Positions 10,744 through 22,350 of a stretch of 64,000 nucleotides of DNA are shown here, piece by piece. Numbering within the stretch: the stretch's first letter is position 1; the number at the start of each line of letters is the position of its first letter. The DNA lies in contig OY282558.1 of NCBI GenBank assembly GCA_958295665.1, positions 354,497,034-354,561,033 of the forward strand, read 5' to 3'. The position numbers were made by a program, and so were the translations under genes. The notes beneath the pieces were generated by a model. That model saw only the letters and a program-made list of their open reading frames with translations, was not told where the DNA came from and did no database searches. The DNA is from Tipula vernalis (Eukaryota; Arthropoda; Insecta; Diptera; Tipulidae).

Positions 10744-11022
10744 GTTAAGGAATTATTTAAACGTTCAACATCAGGATTTCCAGTGTGACTATTTGGTTTT
10801 ACTAGATGTAATTCTATTTTTTCTTTTTCAGAAATTCCTTGATATTAACATGTTTGAATTCGTTATCTGCTACTATTTGAATAGGTTTTTATGATTAAAA
10901 TAGATTTTAAGTTTTTCAATTATTTCGAAGTTAGTTCTATTTCCTAAAGGATATGCTGTCGCAAATTTTGTGAATTTATCTATAAAAACTAAAAACGATT
11001 GCTTTCTATTAACATAAGTGTC
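10744..11022 (-). pseudogene. Integrase catalytic core of the errantivirus-type provirus
   Basis: Minus-strand reading from the Harbinger insertion site gives DTYVNRKQSFLVFIDKFTKF (first catalytic Asp), then with frame changes ADNEF (second Asp) and SHTGNPDVERLNNS (catalytic Glu). The DD35E triad is therefore recognisable although at least two small indels break the frame. The Harbinger insertion separates this from the N-terminal zinc-binding part. Confidence 0.65.
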
Positions 11023-11275
11023 TATAGCCTTGTCTTGACGCTATAATTAATTACAGTACTAAAAATTAATGTTATGATCATAAATTGGATTTTCCATCTT
11101 GACGGTATAAGTAAACTACTATACTCCCTCCTATCAGTGAATACTCGAACCAATATATTTATTGTTATAAATGTCAAAATGTGAATAAAAAATATTTTTA
11201 GTTTGTTTTGAACTAGTAAGCGTCAAAAAGTGTTTAAAGTATCTTAAAAATATCTTTACTATTTACTTAAAGAAA

Positions 11276-12583
11276 ATGGATCCAAGGGAGTTCCTAAATC
11301 TGAATAATTTATATTTAAGAAGTTTAAAGAACAAAAAGATCAGGAAAAAACAAAATCAAAGGCTTCGACTTTTGATTAATCACTGTGCTGACCTTCAAAT
11401 GAAAATAAATGCGGCTATAATTTGTGTAGTAACATCAAGGTCCAGTAATTCAAACAAAATTTGGGTGATGCCAGATTTGTTGCCACCAAAGTCAGAAGGG
11501 CACTGGGAAATGGTAGGTCGAAATTTGCCGGACAGCAGATTTGAAAAAAAATATCGTGTAAATAGGAAAACTTTCGACTATATATGTAATGTTGTTCGTG
11601 GAGATTTGTATCGGTCTAATACCATTATGAGGGAAGCTACGAGTGTCGAGAAACGTGTAATAATTGCTCTACACTTATTGAAAAGCAACTGCGATTTAGG
11701 TACTGTTGCGGACCTGTATAAGGTTGGTAAAAGTAGCGTGGGTCATATTTTACAAGAATTTTGTGATTCTTTGGTGAAAAATTTATATGAGCAAGAGGTT
11801 CGTTTTCCCGTGACAGAAATCGAACAGGATTCCATAAGCAAAATTTTTTTAAATAACTGGAAATTTCCCGGAACATTCGGCGCATTAGATGGTACGCATA
11901 TTCCGATTAAGAAACCAGAAACATCAGGTGAAGACTATTTTAATTATAAACACTACTACTCTATTGTAGTATTAGCCCATGCCGATGCTAATTATGGCTT
12001 CAGGTACTTATATTGTATATTTATTCAATTTTAATGTATATTATTTTAATTAATAATTTTCTGTTTTATCTTCTTTTTAAGATATTTTAATGTTGGTAGG
12101 CCTGGCGGAGTTCATGATGCTGTAGTATTTAGGGACACAAAATTATCAGAATATTTTGAAAGAAATACTATTAAAAACCACATAATAGCAGATGGGGCAT
12201 TTCCTTTGCGTAATTGGTTACTTAAACCATATCCGGGTACAAAGTTGACACCCATTAAAGAGAATTTCAATTTTCGTCTAAGCTCAGCAAGGATGACAAT
12301 TGAAGATAGTTTTGGTAGACTGAAAGGAAGAATGAGAATTCTTTCAAAGAGGATGGATTTTTCATTAGAACATTGTAAACAAATTGTTAAGGCTTGTGTA
12401 ATAATACATAATTTATGTGAACGCAATAGATGCCAATTTTATGCTAGTTGGCTACACAAATCCCAGGTTAATGCTGCAGATTTTAATGTCCCCCAAAGAA
12501 TAATTTCGGATAGGAGGAATGCAGATGGCCTGAGTAAACGTGACTCATTAGCTAAGATGCTATTTCAAGAAATACAAAAGTAA
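11276..12583 (+). CDS. PIF/Harbinger transposase (HARBI1-like, DDE_Tnp_4)
   Basis: Two exons, 11,276-12,003 and 12,082-12,583, joined over a 78-bp intron with GT...AG ends (gtactt / ttttaag). They encode an uninterrupted 409-aa protein. The exon junction restores GF-R-YFNVG, a conserved segment. Catalytic residues are visible: Asp205 in GALDGTHIPI, Asp255 in GRPGGVHDAVV, Glu317 in TIEDSFGRLKGR. The N-terminal part contains a helix-turn-helix-like region (DLGTVADLYKVGKSSVGHIL). In this family the nuclease works together with a Myb/MADF-like partner that binds DNA and carries the complex to the nucleus; that partner lies on the opposite strand downstream. Length and motifs suggest a recently active copy. 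Confidence 0.9.
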
Positions 12584-12702
12584 AATAATTGTACATACGA
12601 GTATATTATAGAAAATATATTATAACAAAAAATACAAAAATTTAATTTAATTTTATTTCATCACAATTTGGTTTGAATTCAGTCACTTTACTATCTACGT
12701 AA

Positions 12703-13697
12703 TTATTTAGCATTTGACTCCAAGAAACGGATCATTGCCTCTGTCACTTTTTCATTTTGTTCGTGTTCTTTTTCTACCCTTTTGTCTCGTTTTTCTTCGA
12801 TTTGCAATAGCTTCTCCAAAACGTTTTGATTCTTTTGGCTTAAAGCTATAAGGCTTTCGATGGCATCGTCATTTTTTTTGCGTTTGCTTGTTTTAGAAGC
12901 GGCGCGCACTGAATTGCTGGTGCCACTATAATCCGGTTCCTCTAAGAGTTGTGACTCCGATAAATTACTCTTAAGGGAAGAAATTGAAAATCTTGACGGA
13001 GGAGTCGAAAAAATTGACTCAAGATCAAGATTTTCGGTTTCATCTTCCAAGTATTGCACTTCACCATACAAATTGTCCATATCAATACTGGCATTATTCG
13101 AATATCTAAAATAAAAATAATTGTATTTGACATGTGTGAATGGGTATGTATATGTATAGTCAAACAACTTACGAGATTTCGGTTGTGTCTCGCTATTAGA
13201 TCCTTTTATGAAACTATCTTGTCCTAGATGACTATTGTACTTGTCTTTGACTCCAAGTATCTCATGTAACTTGTCAAAGAATTTCCAAGCTGGTGCTGAT
13301 TCACTGAAATATTTAATAACATCATCTTGAAATGCAATCCTTCATAATTTCAATTTTTTGCAATTTCATCATCCATAATTTCAATGATTAATTGATAAAA
13401 ACTATATGTACCTGATTTTGGCTTTGTTTTGTTGTAGATTTGTTTAAGGTTATTTATTTTTTTTCTAATTTCTTTAGAAGTCCTATTATAATTAAACAGA
13501 CTCATTTCATCAGCAATTTTGGTATATATAACGATGTGCTTTTTACACTTTTCGAACATGTTGATTATTTGGTGTTCGCCCCATATATCTATTAATTTTG
13601 ACGTTTCATCATCACAAAAATGTTTTTTATGTATTTGAGCCATTTTAATTTTAACAAATTTTTGTTTAACAAATTTATTTTGACAAATATTTGACAC
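12703..13697 (-). pseudogene. Harbinger Myb/MADF-type DNA-binding partner, apparently frame-broken
   Basis: The N-terminal exon (13,697-13,350) codes a trihelix/MADF-like region: DDETSKLIDIWGEHQ and KEIRKKINNLKQIYN. A PAWKFFDKLHEILGV segment, typical of these proteins, follows at about 13,300 but in another frame. A donor-like gtaagt at about 13,173 and an acceptor near 13,108 suggest an intron. The last exon (ending 12,703) is acidic then Ser/Lys-rich with a coiled-coil-like EKRDKRVEKEHEQNEKV tail. Two frame inconsistencies suggest decay, although an unrecognised splice cannot be excluded. Confidence 0.65.
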
Positions 13698-13876
13698 TTT
13701 TCATATAGCGATTGAAGCGATCCACGCGCTTTTTCCGGCAAGTTAAAGTTATGTGCCAATTAATTATGGGTATTTAGGATAATTAATTATAGTACTAAAC
13801 TGTACTAAAATTTAAAAAGTTATGATCATAATTCGAATTATGATCCAATTAATTATAGCGTCAAGACAGAGCTTAT

Positions 13877-14030
13877 ATGAATTATTTGGTTTTTAACTGT
13901 AGGTAACTCAGTTTTTTGAAAATTAGGTTTGATGGGGTTTCTGTCATATTTTGCTTTACTCCAAATATCACAATTATTTGTTATTTTATTTGCATTGATA
14001 TTTCTATTTCATTTATATTAACTTAAAATG
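13877..14030 (-). pseudogene. Integrase N-terminal part of the errantivirus-type provirus
   Basis: Minus-strand reading gives CDIWSKAKYDRNP, the C..C zinc-binding end of the integrase N-terminal domain, running into the TAT target site of the Harbinger element. The catalytic core continues on the far side of that element. Confidence 0.55.
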
Positions 14031-14588
14031 AAGGGTTTCTCTCTTCGTTTGATTGAAACATTTCTTTGATTTCATTAATTTCATTTGTATCGGTATTTAT
14101 TCTACTTAAGAAATCCGCTATTTTCTTTTCATTTCCTTTTAAATATTTTATTTTTATATTATATGGTATTCTCCTAACGATAAGATCCATCTTTGAAGTC
14201 TAGCATTTAAATATTTACCTAAGTATTTGGTATGCAACCATTTTAACGTTTGTTGATCTGTATTTAGCTCAAATTCTTTTCCATATAAATAGGGTCTAAA
14301 ATATTTAACTGACCATACGACAGCTCATAATTCTTTTTCGGTAGTGCTATAGTTAGTTTCGTGATTATTTAATGTTCTACTAGCAAATGATATAGGGTGA
14401 TTATCTTGGAGTAATACTGCTCCAATTGCATATTGGCTATCATCTGTATTTATTGTAAATGGTTTATTAAAATCTGGGTATCTAAGAATAGCGTGTGAAG
14501 TCAATATATTTTTTAAATGTTCGAAAGCATAAATGTATGATGGATTTAACTTATTTATGTTAACATCTTTCTTTAAGTATTGAGTCAT
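14030..14588 (-). pseudogene. RNase H of the errantivirus-type provirus
   Basis: The piece 14,588-14,325 contains [18 protein letters not shown] (catalytic Asp region) and [13 protein letters not shown]; the reading continues after a stop with LNTDQQTLKWLH and KIADFLSRIN. These are standard Ty3/gypsy RNase H landmarks. One in-frame stop near 14,325 interrupts the domain. Confidence 0.7.
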
Positions 14589-14639
14589 AGGTTTTGCTAT
14601 TTTGGCATAATCTTTAATAAATTTTCTATAATAACCGGT

Positions 14640-15228
14640 AATACCTAAAAATTATTTTATTTGTTTTGGCGTTTCAGGTATCATTAATTTTTTTTAAATT
14701 GGGTTTAATACCATCCCTTGTTAATAAATGACCCAAATATTCTGTTTCTTTGCAAAAGAAATTACATTTATTTATTTGAATTTTTAAGTTGGCTTTTCTA
14801 AGTCGATTGATTATTTTATTTGTATTCACTAAGTGTTCTTGTAAAGATGAACTAACAATTAAAATATCATCGAGATACACTACATAAATTTTATTAATGA
14901 AGTCTCTTAAAACTGAGTTCATTAATCTTTGGAAAGGTGCTGAAGCATTTTTCAGTCCAAATGGCATTCTAATATATTCATAATGCCCAAAAGGTGTTGA
15001 GAAAGCCGGTTTCTTTTAGTCTTCCTCATTGACTAAAATTTGTTGAAAACCTTTTGCTAAATCTAGAGTAGTAAAATATTGTGCTCTACCTAGTTTATCT
15101 AAAATATTTTCTATATTTGGGATGGGAAATTTATCATCTATTGTTAATTCATTTATTTTTCTATGATCGATCACAATTCTCCATTTTTTTATATTGGAGT
15201 TATCCATTTTTTTTTTGGAACTATCCAC
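14640..15228 (-). pseudogene. Reverse transcriptase of the errantivirus-type provirus
   Basis: The 15,228-15,016 piece carries [14 protein letters not shown] and [14 protein letters not shown] (first catalytic Asp). The 14,967-14,674 piece carries [16 protein letters not shown] and the active-site box [11 protein letters not shown] stop near 15,016 separates them and further stops occur near 14,650. Confidence 0.75.
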
Positions 15229-15497
15229 AAAGGTGAATTATAGAGGAATTGAATTCTTTAATAATATTTTGTTTTAGCATGTCTATAATTTGATTTTCAA
15301 TTTCTTTTTCATGAATTTGAGGATATCGATATATTTTACAGTAAATTGGATTATTATTTTTTAGTCTTATCTCATGGGTAATTTCATGAGTGAAGGTCAA
15401 ATTGTCGTCTTCAATAAAGAATAAATCTTTATTTCCTACTAATAACTGTTTTAATTTTTCTTTTTTTTCTGTATTTAAATGTACTTGATTTATTTTA

Positions 15498-15860
15498 TTA
15501 AAAATTTCTTCTGGAAGGAATTATATATTCACTGAATATCTTCAGATATTCATTTTTGATATTAATTTCAGTTTCAAATGCTGATAAAAAGTTCATACTA
15601 ATGATTGCGTCATATTTTAAACTCCTTAGAGGAAAAATTTTCCAATCTATCGTACCTGTTTTAATTAATTCTTTAGGAATTGGAGTTATAATTTTTTGTG
15701 TAACATAGTTTGGTCCTCCTAATGAATTATACATTATAGGAGTTTCTAAATTGAGAGCTTTATATTTAAGAATGTTAGGTTTTAATAAACTGGTATCCGA
15801 ACCAGTATCTATTAAGCAATTAATAGATTTATTTTCAAATGTAAGTTTTACTATGGGTAA
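15498..15860 (-). pseudogene. Aspartic protease region of the errantivirus-type provirus
   Basis: Minus-strand reading near 15,835-15,790 gives CLIDTGSDTSLLKP, the DTG active-site motif, followed by an open stretch (15,734-15,498) with PLRSLKYDAIISMNFLSAF, the ILG-like helix region of these proteases. An in-frame break occurs between the two. Confidence 0.6.
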
Positions 15861-15949
15861 CTGGTTGGAAGAGACAGTTCTGTAAAATTTACCTCATGAT
15901 TAATTTCTGAATTTCGTGTAATATTGTCTACTTCCATGGGTTCTGTTTG

Positions 15950-16971
15950 TCTTTGTTTATTATTGTTATCCCTATACTGTGAATTGTCGAATTGTCTTTG
16001 GTACTGTCCTGACTTGTTTTTGTAATTATTATAATTATAATTTGGTGAATTTTGTAAATAATTTTATTTTCGATATTCATTGTTATTGTGATTATAATAA
16101 TTTCTATTCATGTTTTGATCTTTATAATTATTTTGATTGTTAGTATTATTATTTCTATTATAATTTTGTGAATGTTCTAGCTTTTTATAATTACCGTTAA
16201 AATTTCTATTGAAATTAATTTTCTTAAAATTTTCTGGTTTTTCATAATTACTGTTTCTAAAATTTTTTTCTTTATTTAATTTGTATTCTGTATATCTTCT
16301 GTCAAATAAATTTCTGTTTGACATAGAATATTATCTAATACAAATATGCTTTTGTTTGTATCTACTTGTAACTGGACTATTGGTATAATTTTTGATTTAA
16401 GAATTTGTACAAGTTCTTTATCTATTGAGCCATATGTAAAATTCTACTTAAATTATTAAACAAATCCTTTAGATTAAATACCTTAATATCCTTGGCTTTG
16501 AATAACATCTCATGAATAGTATTCTTTGGTCAAAATTTGATTTTTAATTGTTGCATCACATTTGTCCATGTTCTAAGATGTTCAGGAATCTCCAAAATTA
16601 TGTTGCGAGCATAACCAATTATTTTATTGTTTATTAATTTCCGTAAAAAAATATTGTTTAAGTTCCGTGTTATTTTCAACACATAGGTCTTCTAAGTCTT
16701 CTACTGCTTTCAGGAATGATCGTAACTTGTAGGAGTTTTCTCCAGAAAACGCTTGGATTTTGTCAAAATTTCTTATAATTTGACTTGGTGTAAGATCAAA
16801 TTTTGTTGTTTGCATTGTTTGCACTTTTAATTTTTGTTCTGCTAATTGTTGATGTAGAAATTGAATTTGATCTTGTAAATGTTTTTGTTGTTGTTGCTGT
16901 TGCAACTGTAATTGTACTTGTTCATCCATTTTTGGATTTTCTATAAATCTATTTTTGTCAAAAGATTTCAA
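15950..16971 (-). pseudogene. Gag of the errantivirus-type provirus
   Basis: A start-proximal piece (16,971-16,624) has a Gln-rich tract then FDKIQAFSGENSYKLRSFLK, a capsid-like motif of this group. Later pieces (to 16,064) are extremely Asn-rich with many stops and shifts in between. No CCHC knuckle is visible, which is normal for errantivirus gag. The region is broken in several places. Confidence 0.6.
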
Positions 16972-17130
16972 TCTTTTATCACTTTTTTCAGTTTTATTTC
17001 CACCTATTTTTAATGATTTTCTTCACTGACTCTTTCACTACTTTTTTAACTTTTCAATTTTCTTTTCACATGTCTTTTATTATTTGTAGTATATTATTTG
17101 TGTATTATCAATAAAAATTATTAATTTACA

Positions 17131-17248
17131 ATACGCTTCTTCAATCATTTAGAATCAAATTGGTTTTAATTTCAGAAAAAATTTTAAAATAGAAAAAAAA
17201 TCGCGTCGCACGAAAAATAGTTGTGGCAATGTCTTAACTTTATCAAAA
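17131..17248 (-). repeat. Errantivirus leader segment, inverted relative to 2,955-3,056
   Basis: This segment lies upstream of gag on the minus strand and matches the plus strand at 2,955-3,056 at roughly 85%. It probably marks the 5' leader. The expected LTR further upstream was not found. Confidence 0.5.
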
Positions 17249-17250
17249 AA

Positions 17251-19490
17251 TATTAAAAACTTTCGTGACAATAGGATTTCCGGGGCTGCGAGTAAGAAGT
17301 GTCACGATAGAACGGGGATGAAAATTGAGCAAACTTCATACATATATGTAAGAATTGGAACATAATTACAGATTTTAGATTTTAGAATTTGTGTGGCAAT
17401 AGCTCTGCAATTTCAAATACAAATTTTAGATTATTGGCCATCTTTCATGAAATGGGTAGAAACAATCGGCCGATCTAAATGCTAATTAGAGATCATCGCT
17501 GACGGTCATTTTATTTTTATCAAATTCTGTTTACTTGTTACCAAGTACCAAATTATTTTTTCGAGGATATTCAGATTAAATATGTATTTAAATTTGACCC
17601 CTTTAGGATATAACGAAAACATTCTCATCCAAAAATATTTTACCAAAAAAAAAAAAAACTATCCGAAACCTCAATTGCAATCCATGTTAACTAACCGAAC
17701 CGCATAATAAATTCTCTATCTTTATTTCCACGTCGTATTTAAAATGCTTACAATAAATTCCCATTAGAACTTTTTGGTTTGGTTCGGTTTTTTTTTTTTT
17801 TTGTAGAAAACTAGTAAATTTTAGTATCGATACCTGGTTTAGACAATATACACTAAACACAGTATGTTTTCCCATATCCTGGTTGTAATACAGAGTCATT
17901 AAATTTTACTCTTTATCAGTTGCGGTTAGGCGGTTAAAAAAAAACAATTTTATTTTAATTTTTCATATTTTAAACCAAATAAAATAGATTATGATGCTCG
18001 CGGGAAAACTTAAAAAAAGTTATGGTTTTTATATTTATAATAATATTCTAATTTATATTTACCAACAAAAAAAAAAGAAAAACAAATCCACAACACAAAA
18101 AAGTTAAAAAAAAGCGCCCACCGTGTATAAATACACCAGGAACACAAAGGAAGGGATTAAGCTTATAAAGTTTTATTGTTATTCGGTTCGCTCACCTGGT
18201 ACGCTAAGTGTCTTTTGATTAGTTCAATATAAATTTATATACATATACATAGGAGTACATATTATAAAATCCTTAAGTATAAATTAAATGTGGTGGTGCA
18301 AGTATTGGTTGGTTACGCTACTCTGCTTAAAATATTTTATAAGTATTTTCCCAATTGTTGTTATGGAAAGAGCAAAGTGACTTAAATTGAAAATGATCAA
18401 ATTTATTAGAATAATTTTCTGAAATTTATGGATTTTCCGAAACATTGACAATTCTACATATATATTATTATGGGGTGCGTATACATCCCTAACATCCTTA
18501 CATATTCTCTTGTACAAATAACTTTTTTATGAAATTTGAAAACGATAAATTGTTTTTATACTCTTCTAGGAACGAGAAAAGTTATCTTTGTTGTTCTTGT
18601 TGTTGTTGTATATTGGTACTTTCGTCTCGTTCTAAATTGGGTAAATATATTTTATTAAAATTGGTTAATATAGAAATAAATAACAAAAAAACAAAAATAT
18701 AGCCATATAAATTAATGGTGCTTATCATTGATAAAGTTTTTATTAAGAGATAAATTGGGGCAACAAAACACGTGATGCCAACCCAATAATGAGTGTTTGA
18801 CACCTATAAATAGATAATAACACCTAGATCAATTTTTAAATTGTTTAATAAAAATAAATTGAAATTTGTATGTCAAATTCAATTAAATAGTTGTTTGCTT
18901 TGTTTAAGGTAACAGGCAGATAGTTAATAGGCATTTTGTGTCGACGCTTAAAATTATAGGTAGTCTAACGCAGCTTGCGGATTATCGATATATAGGGAAT
19001 TACAAAAATGTTTTAGTGCGTTTTGTAAATTTTAAACACTTGTGATATTGTTATTCAACGTTGTAAATTTTATGGTCTCTGCTGTCTGTTTAGAAGCTTG
19101 AGAACTCAACATTTTATATAACAAACTGGGTTTTACGGACACTTTCGCAAGCCATTAAGAGATTTTATTAAATGGGCTATTATTGGTGGAGGCAATTGTC
19201 CTCTTTTAACTGTCTCATTTATGTAGTTTAGTAGCTCGTACAATCATGTTATACTATTCACATTATTACTGTAAGTGCTGTAAATGGTTGCTGTTTAACT
19301 AGGTGTTATTGATACTTTGTGAATATGAACCGTCATTAATCATCATTTAATTCCTCTCGTCCATCATTTGATTCCTTTTCTCTAGTACACAGTTCCCTTT
19401 ACATGCTTTTATGTAATAAGGGTATTTTCCTCTTAGGCTCTAGATAATATCATTGAACTTGTTGTATTTGTGAACCCCCAAATATAACTC
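17251..19490. other. AT-rich stretch without a supported gene
   Basis: No coding similarity is seen. A minus-strand frame at 18,803-18,582 has two hydrophobic stretches but starts with GTG rather than ATG, has no splice support and is not recognised. TATA-like motifs (tgtataaatacacc near 18,124) occur without an attached gene. Confidence 0.4.
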
Positions 19491-19849
19491 TTCGCACGCG
19501 TAACAATTTAGCGTATTGAAAACGAATCGCCCGAGTTACACTGGTTATAGGGAAAGCGATATAATCATGTTACGCCAAATTACAATATTTTATTCCCACT
19601 AAAGCGGAATGTTACTGTAACACAAAAACGAAATGTTCCTGAAACGCTAATGCGATGTGTATTTGTATCGCAAAACAATATTGTATCGCTAAAAAAAAAT
19701 TATTTATTCATCATTATTTGTTTAATTAATGTAATTAATGTTAGGATTTAATTTTCGTATAAAAATTTTAAAAAATATAAACAAAAATTATAAACTTAAA
19801 ATTATTTAAACAAAATAAAAATTTCACAATTGTACTTTAATCAGCAGTT

Positions 19850-20363
19850 GCAGGAACAGACAAAGACAATCGTTTTCGTTGGCGATCTTTGGCATATTGA
19901 AATCATTTCTTTATTAGACTGACCACATCTCCGTCGGAAATTTGAGTAATGTACTTTCTAAAATAGAAATTATAATTAATTGTAATGAAGTTAAGACATT
20001 TGTATCATGTTAGGTTACCGTTAGCCCGAACCACGAAAATTTTGATGTTACCACGTCTGTAATGACAGCTCTCAGACTAGTCCTGACGTATTTATCAACA
20101 GATAATTTATGAAATGTTCTGAATGTATTTGTTTGTCTGATTAATTGGGTTAATGTGATAAATATTTTACTAGAGCTTTTTCATATTCTGCACTTTTCAT
20201 TTTTCCTTCCAAATCTCGTTAAAATTATCCACTGTGGATGTAGGGATAGAAGGTTGAACTTTCTATCGGGTTCTAGGCATAAGTACTCAACCTCTTTAAT
20301 GAGTGCTTTAATGGCTGTTATTTTAATGGCATCTACTATTATCTGATTCTGTTTGGCAAGCAT
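19850..20363 (-). pseudogene. Possible DUF4806-type fragment next to the decayed transposase
   Basis: Minus-strand pieces read VDKYVRTSLRAVITDVVTSK at about 20,100 with FSWFGL following, and RKYITQISDGDVVSLIKKWF (about 19,976) with QYAKDRQRKR following. These resemble the C-terminal half of DUF4806 proteins, where a W-G segment is followed by a WL/F..A..R tail. An upstream piece (20,363-20,181) begins LAKQNQIIVDAI. Each is short and separated by breaks or introns, so the call is tentative. Confidence 0.4.
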
Positions 20364-20509
20364 ATTCTTTTGTTGCTTTTGGTGTTTTGTGTTGTTGTTC
20401 TGGATGCAATATTTGAGCTACATTTGGATGCATTTAGTATTGTTAATGTTGCTGATGTAGAGGCAATATTTCGGCGAGTATTTGTATGATATTTACAATA
20501 AATTGTTTC

Positions 20510-21894
20510 TTAACGGATTTTTGTGTGCTGGTAAATGGTTTTATAGTTGGATTTATTTTTTAGGAATTCTATATAATTATCGCTGTCTTTGTAATGGAAC
20601 TCCTCGTCACTATATATCGATGTATTTTGCACCTCTGGAAATATAATCACATATATATTATCAAGAACAAATACTTGATTTAAGGGTATTAAAATTATAT
20701 TTACCATAAATTTCAGTTTCCACATTTGTGTCCATTGTGATGTTGGGAATGTGGTTTTCTTATAAAAAATAAATGAACATTGGGTAATCAAAATAATCTT
20801 CAAGATTTAAAACAGCCAATGCTTTAAACTCACTATTGTTCATACTCGTATCTTGAATTTTTAAAACAGTTTCCTCCACTATGCAGTAGTAGGTTTCAAA
20901 AAGTGATCTTTCTCCTTTAAACGATTAATAATTTGTTGAATTGGATATGCCCCTTTTCCCACCATTTTTTTTATATTTTGAATGTAATTTTCGAATTTAA
21001 CTGCACTGAACATGTCGAGGTGTCCGAAAACCTTTACGTCATCAGCCAAATGTAGCAAACTATGGACGTTATACGACATATAAATATGTCATCTAACATA
21101 TTTCTATTCCTTAGAAAGTTTGAAATTGAGTAACAAATTTGATAATTAGCCGCATCGCACATTCATTATTTTTGCGGCAATCATCTGGATCGCTTAAAAT
21201 ACGAACGGCACAAACCTATAACAAAAAATTTGAGTAGTATGTTTCTTCTAATATGGAAAGCTACCATCCCAGTATAACATAAAACATTATCCGGCGGGTG
21301 ACTTTACACCTACAAAATAAATTTTAATTACTTATAATTATGGATATTATTTAGATTTATTTGAAATTATCTAAAGCATATTTACATGTCTAAAACATAA
21401 AACATATTTTTTATTTGCTGGAGCATCGTATATGAATGATCTAATTTGCACGTCGATTTTTCGATTGTTGAAGATAATGCCATGTTCCTCAAAATTATTG
21501 ATTTCCGTGATCAGCTCTTTCAAAAAAACATTGGCACAATAAGGCTTCTTATACCCGTGCAAAACCTCTATTAAAAACAATTGTGTGAAGAGCACAATAT
21601 TGCAAAGTATTGACCATAATTGACTGGATGAATTTTTAGTAAGCGGAACGCCATCAATTCCTATATGTCAAGACCAATTTTGTTTCCGGCAAATGGATTG
21701 TATTTTAAAACTAAATCCATGCTCTTTCCAAGTACGATGTGAGAGTAAAATCTTTCGCCTAATGGCATAATCGATTGTAATTTAGGATTCGGTGTTTTTC
21801 TTATAGTTTTAATGTTTTTTGGCAAATTTTCGTGGTATTTCCTTAACATTTTCAGTAAAGCATTTCCAGCCGCGTCTTTAATGTTGTATTTCAA
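20510..21894 (-). pseudogene. CACTA-type transposase, decayed
   Basis: Pieces in order on the minus strand: 21,894-21,661 (GNALLKMLRKYHENLPKNIK); about 21,650 (GVPLTKNSSSQLWSIL, matching GISPFQSSMYEFWPIL in the intact copy); 21,595-21,371 (FLKELITEINNFEEHGI and IYDAPANK, matching the DTPARSF region); about 21,220 (CAVRILSDPDDCRKN); 21,079-20,879 (NVHSLLHLADDVKVFGHLD); and a C-terminal piece to 20,510. The collinearity with 63.4-61.1 kb is clear. Stops and shifts separate every piece. Confidence 0.7.
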
Positions 21895-22350
21895 TACTCC
21901 ATTTCCTTATATCGTCGTAAATCAGGGAATTTATTAAATTCGGTCATTTACTATCTGCATCCGATATGCTTTTATCATAATTTGAGGTATCTTATTCGCC
22001 AAAATCAAAAGAATTACTTTTAGCGGAATATCAAAATTTAATTATTCCGTGGGGGTAAATACATTAGTGTTAAAATTAGTACCCCCCCCCCTCATCCTTG
22101 TAGGTGGCGAGGGGTAACTTTTAAACTAAAGTATGAACCCCTATTTTTTATTGCAGATTCGGATTCTACGGCTAAGAATACGTAGGATTTGACTGAAACA
22201 TTTTTTTCGATTTATGATAGATGGCGCTGTAATTGACGATATATATAATATGATAACAATATACAAACGTTTCTTGGTAAAATCTTATTACATAATTGAT
22301 ACGTTTTCGTTACGCTGAAAGCGAATACGCTAATTTATTTAGAGGGAGCA

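Larger units (their letters stand above)
11026..13873 (+). mobile_element. PIF/Harbinger DNA transposon, 2,848 bp, TSD TAT
   Basis: Terminal inverted repeats of about 27 bp start agccttgtcttgacg on the left (11,026) and read agctctgtcttgacg on the right (reverse complement from 13,873). The 3-bp duplication TAT flanks it (11,023-11,025 and 13,874-13,876), and excision in silico restores the integrase frame across HIDTYV. It carries the standard Harbinger pair: a transposase gene on the plus strand and a Myb/MADF-type DNA-binding gene on the minus strand, converging. The transposase is open, the partner gene appears broken. Confidence 0.92.
3568..17250 (-). mobile_element. Errantivirus-type Ty3/gypsy provirus, interrupted by nested insertions
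   Basis: Minus-strand blocks occur in the order gag (about 16.97-15.95 kb), protease (about 15.85-15.5), RT (15.23-14.64), RNase H (14.59-14.03), integrase (14.03-13.88, then 11.02-10.74, then 10.43-10.15) and env (10.07-9.66, then 4.59-3.61). A third ORF downstream of integrase with a C-terminal membrane anchor is what defines the errantivirus group. Gaps in integrase and env are explained by the Harbinger element, the palindromic insert and a second gypsy element. Stops and frameshifts in every ORF show the provirus is inactive. LTRs are not clearly paired. Confidence 0.75.
19500..22350 (-). mobile_element. Decayed CACTA/EnSpm-like transposon
   Basis: Minus-strand fragments collinear with the intact transposase at 61.1-63.4 kb extend from 21,894 to about 20,510. 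Possible ends share ttagcgtatt near 19,510 and its reverse complement near 22,330, with several repeated gcgat / cgtaac motifs inside, but the termini are not proven. A cactggttatag sequence at about 19,539 is another candidate end. The element is dead, with stops and frame changes throughout. Confidence 0.6.

Noticed and set aside
18582..18803. Minus-strand hydrophobic frame with two membrane-like stretches
   Set aside because: It starts with GTG, has no ATG, no splice support and no similarity that I recognise; AT-rich DNA commonly yields hydrophobic frames.
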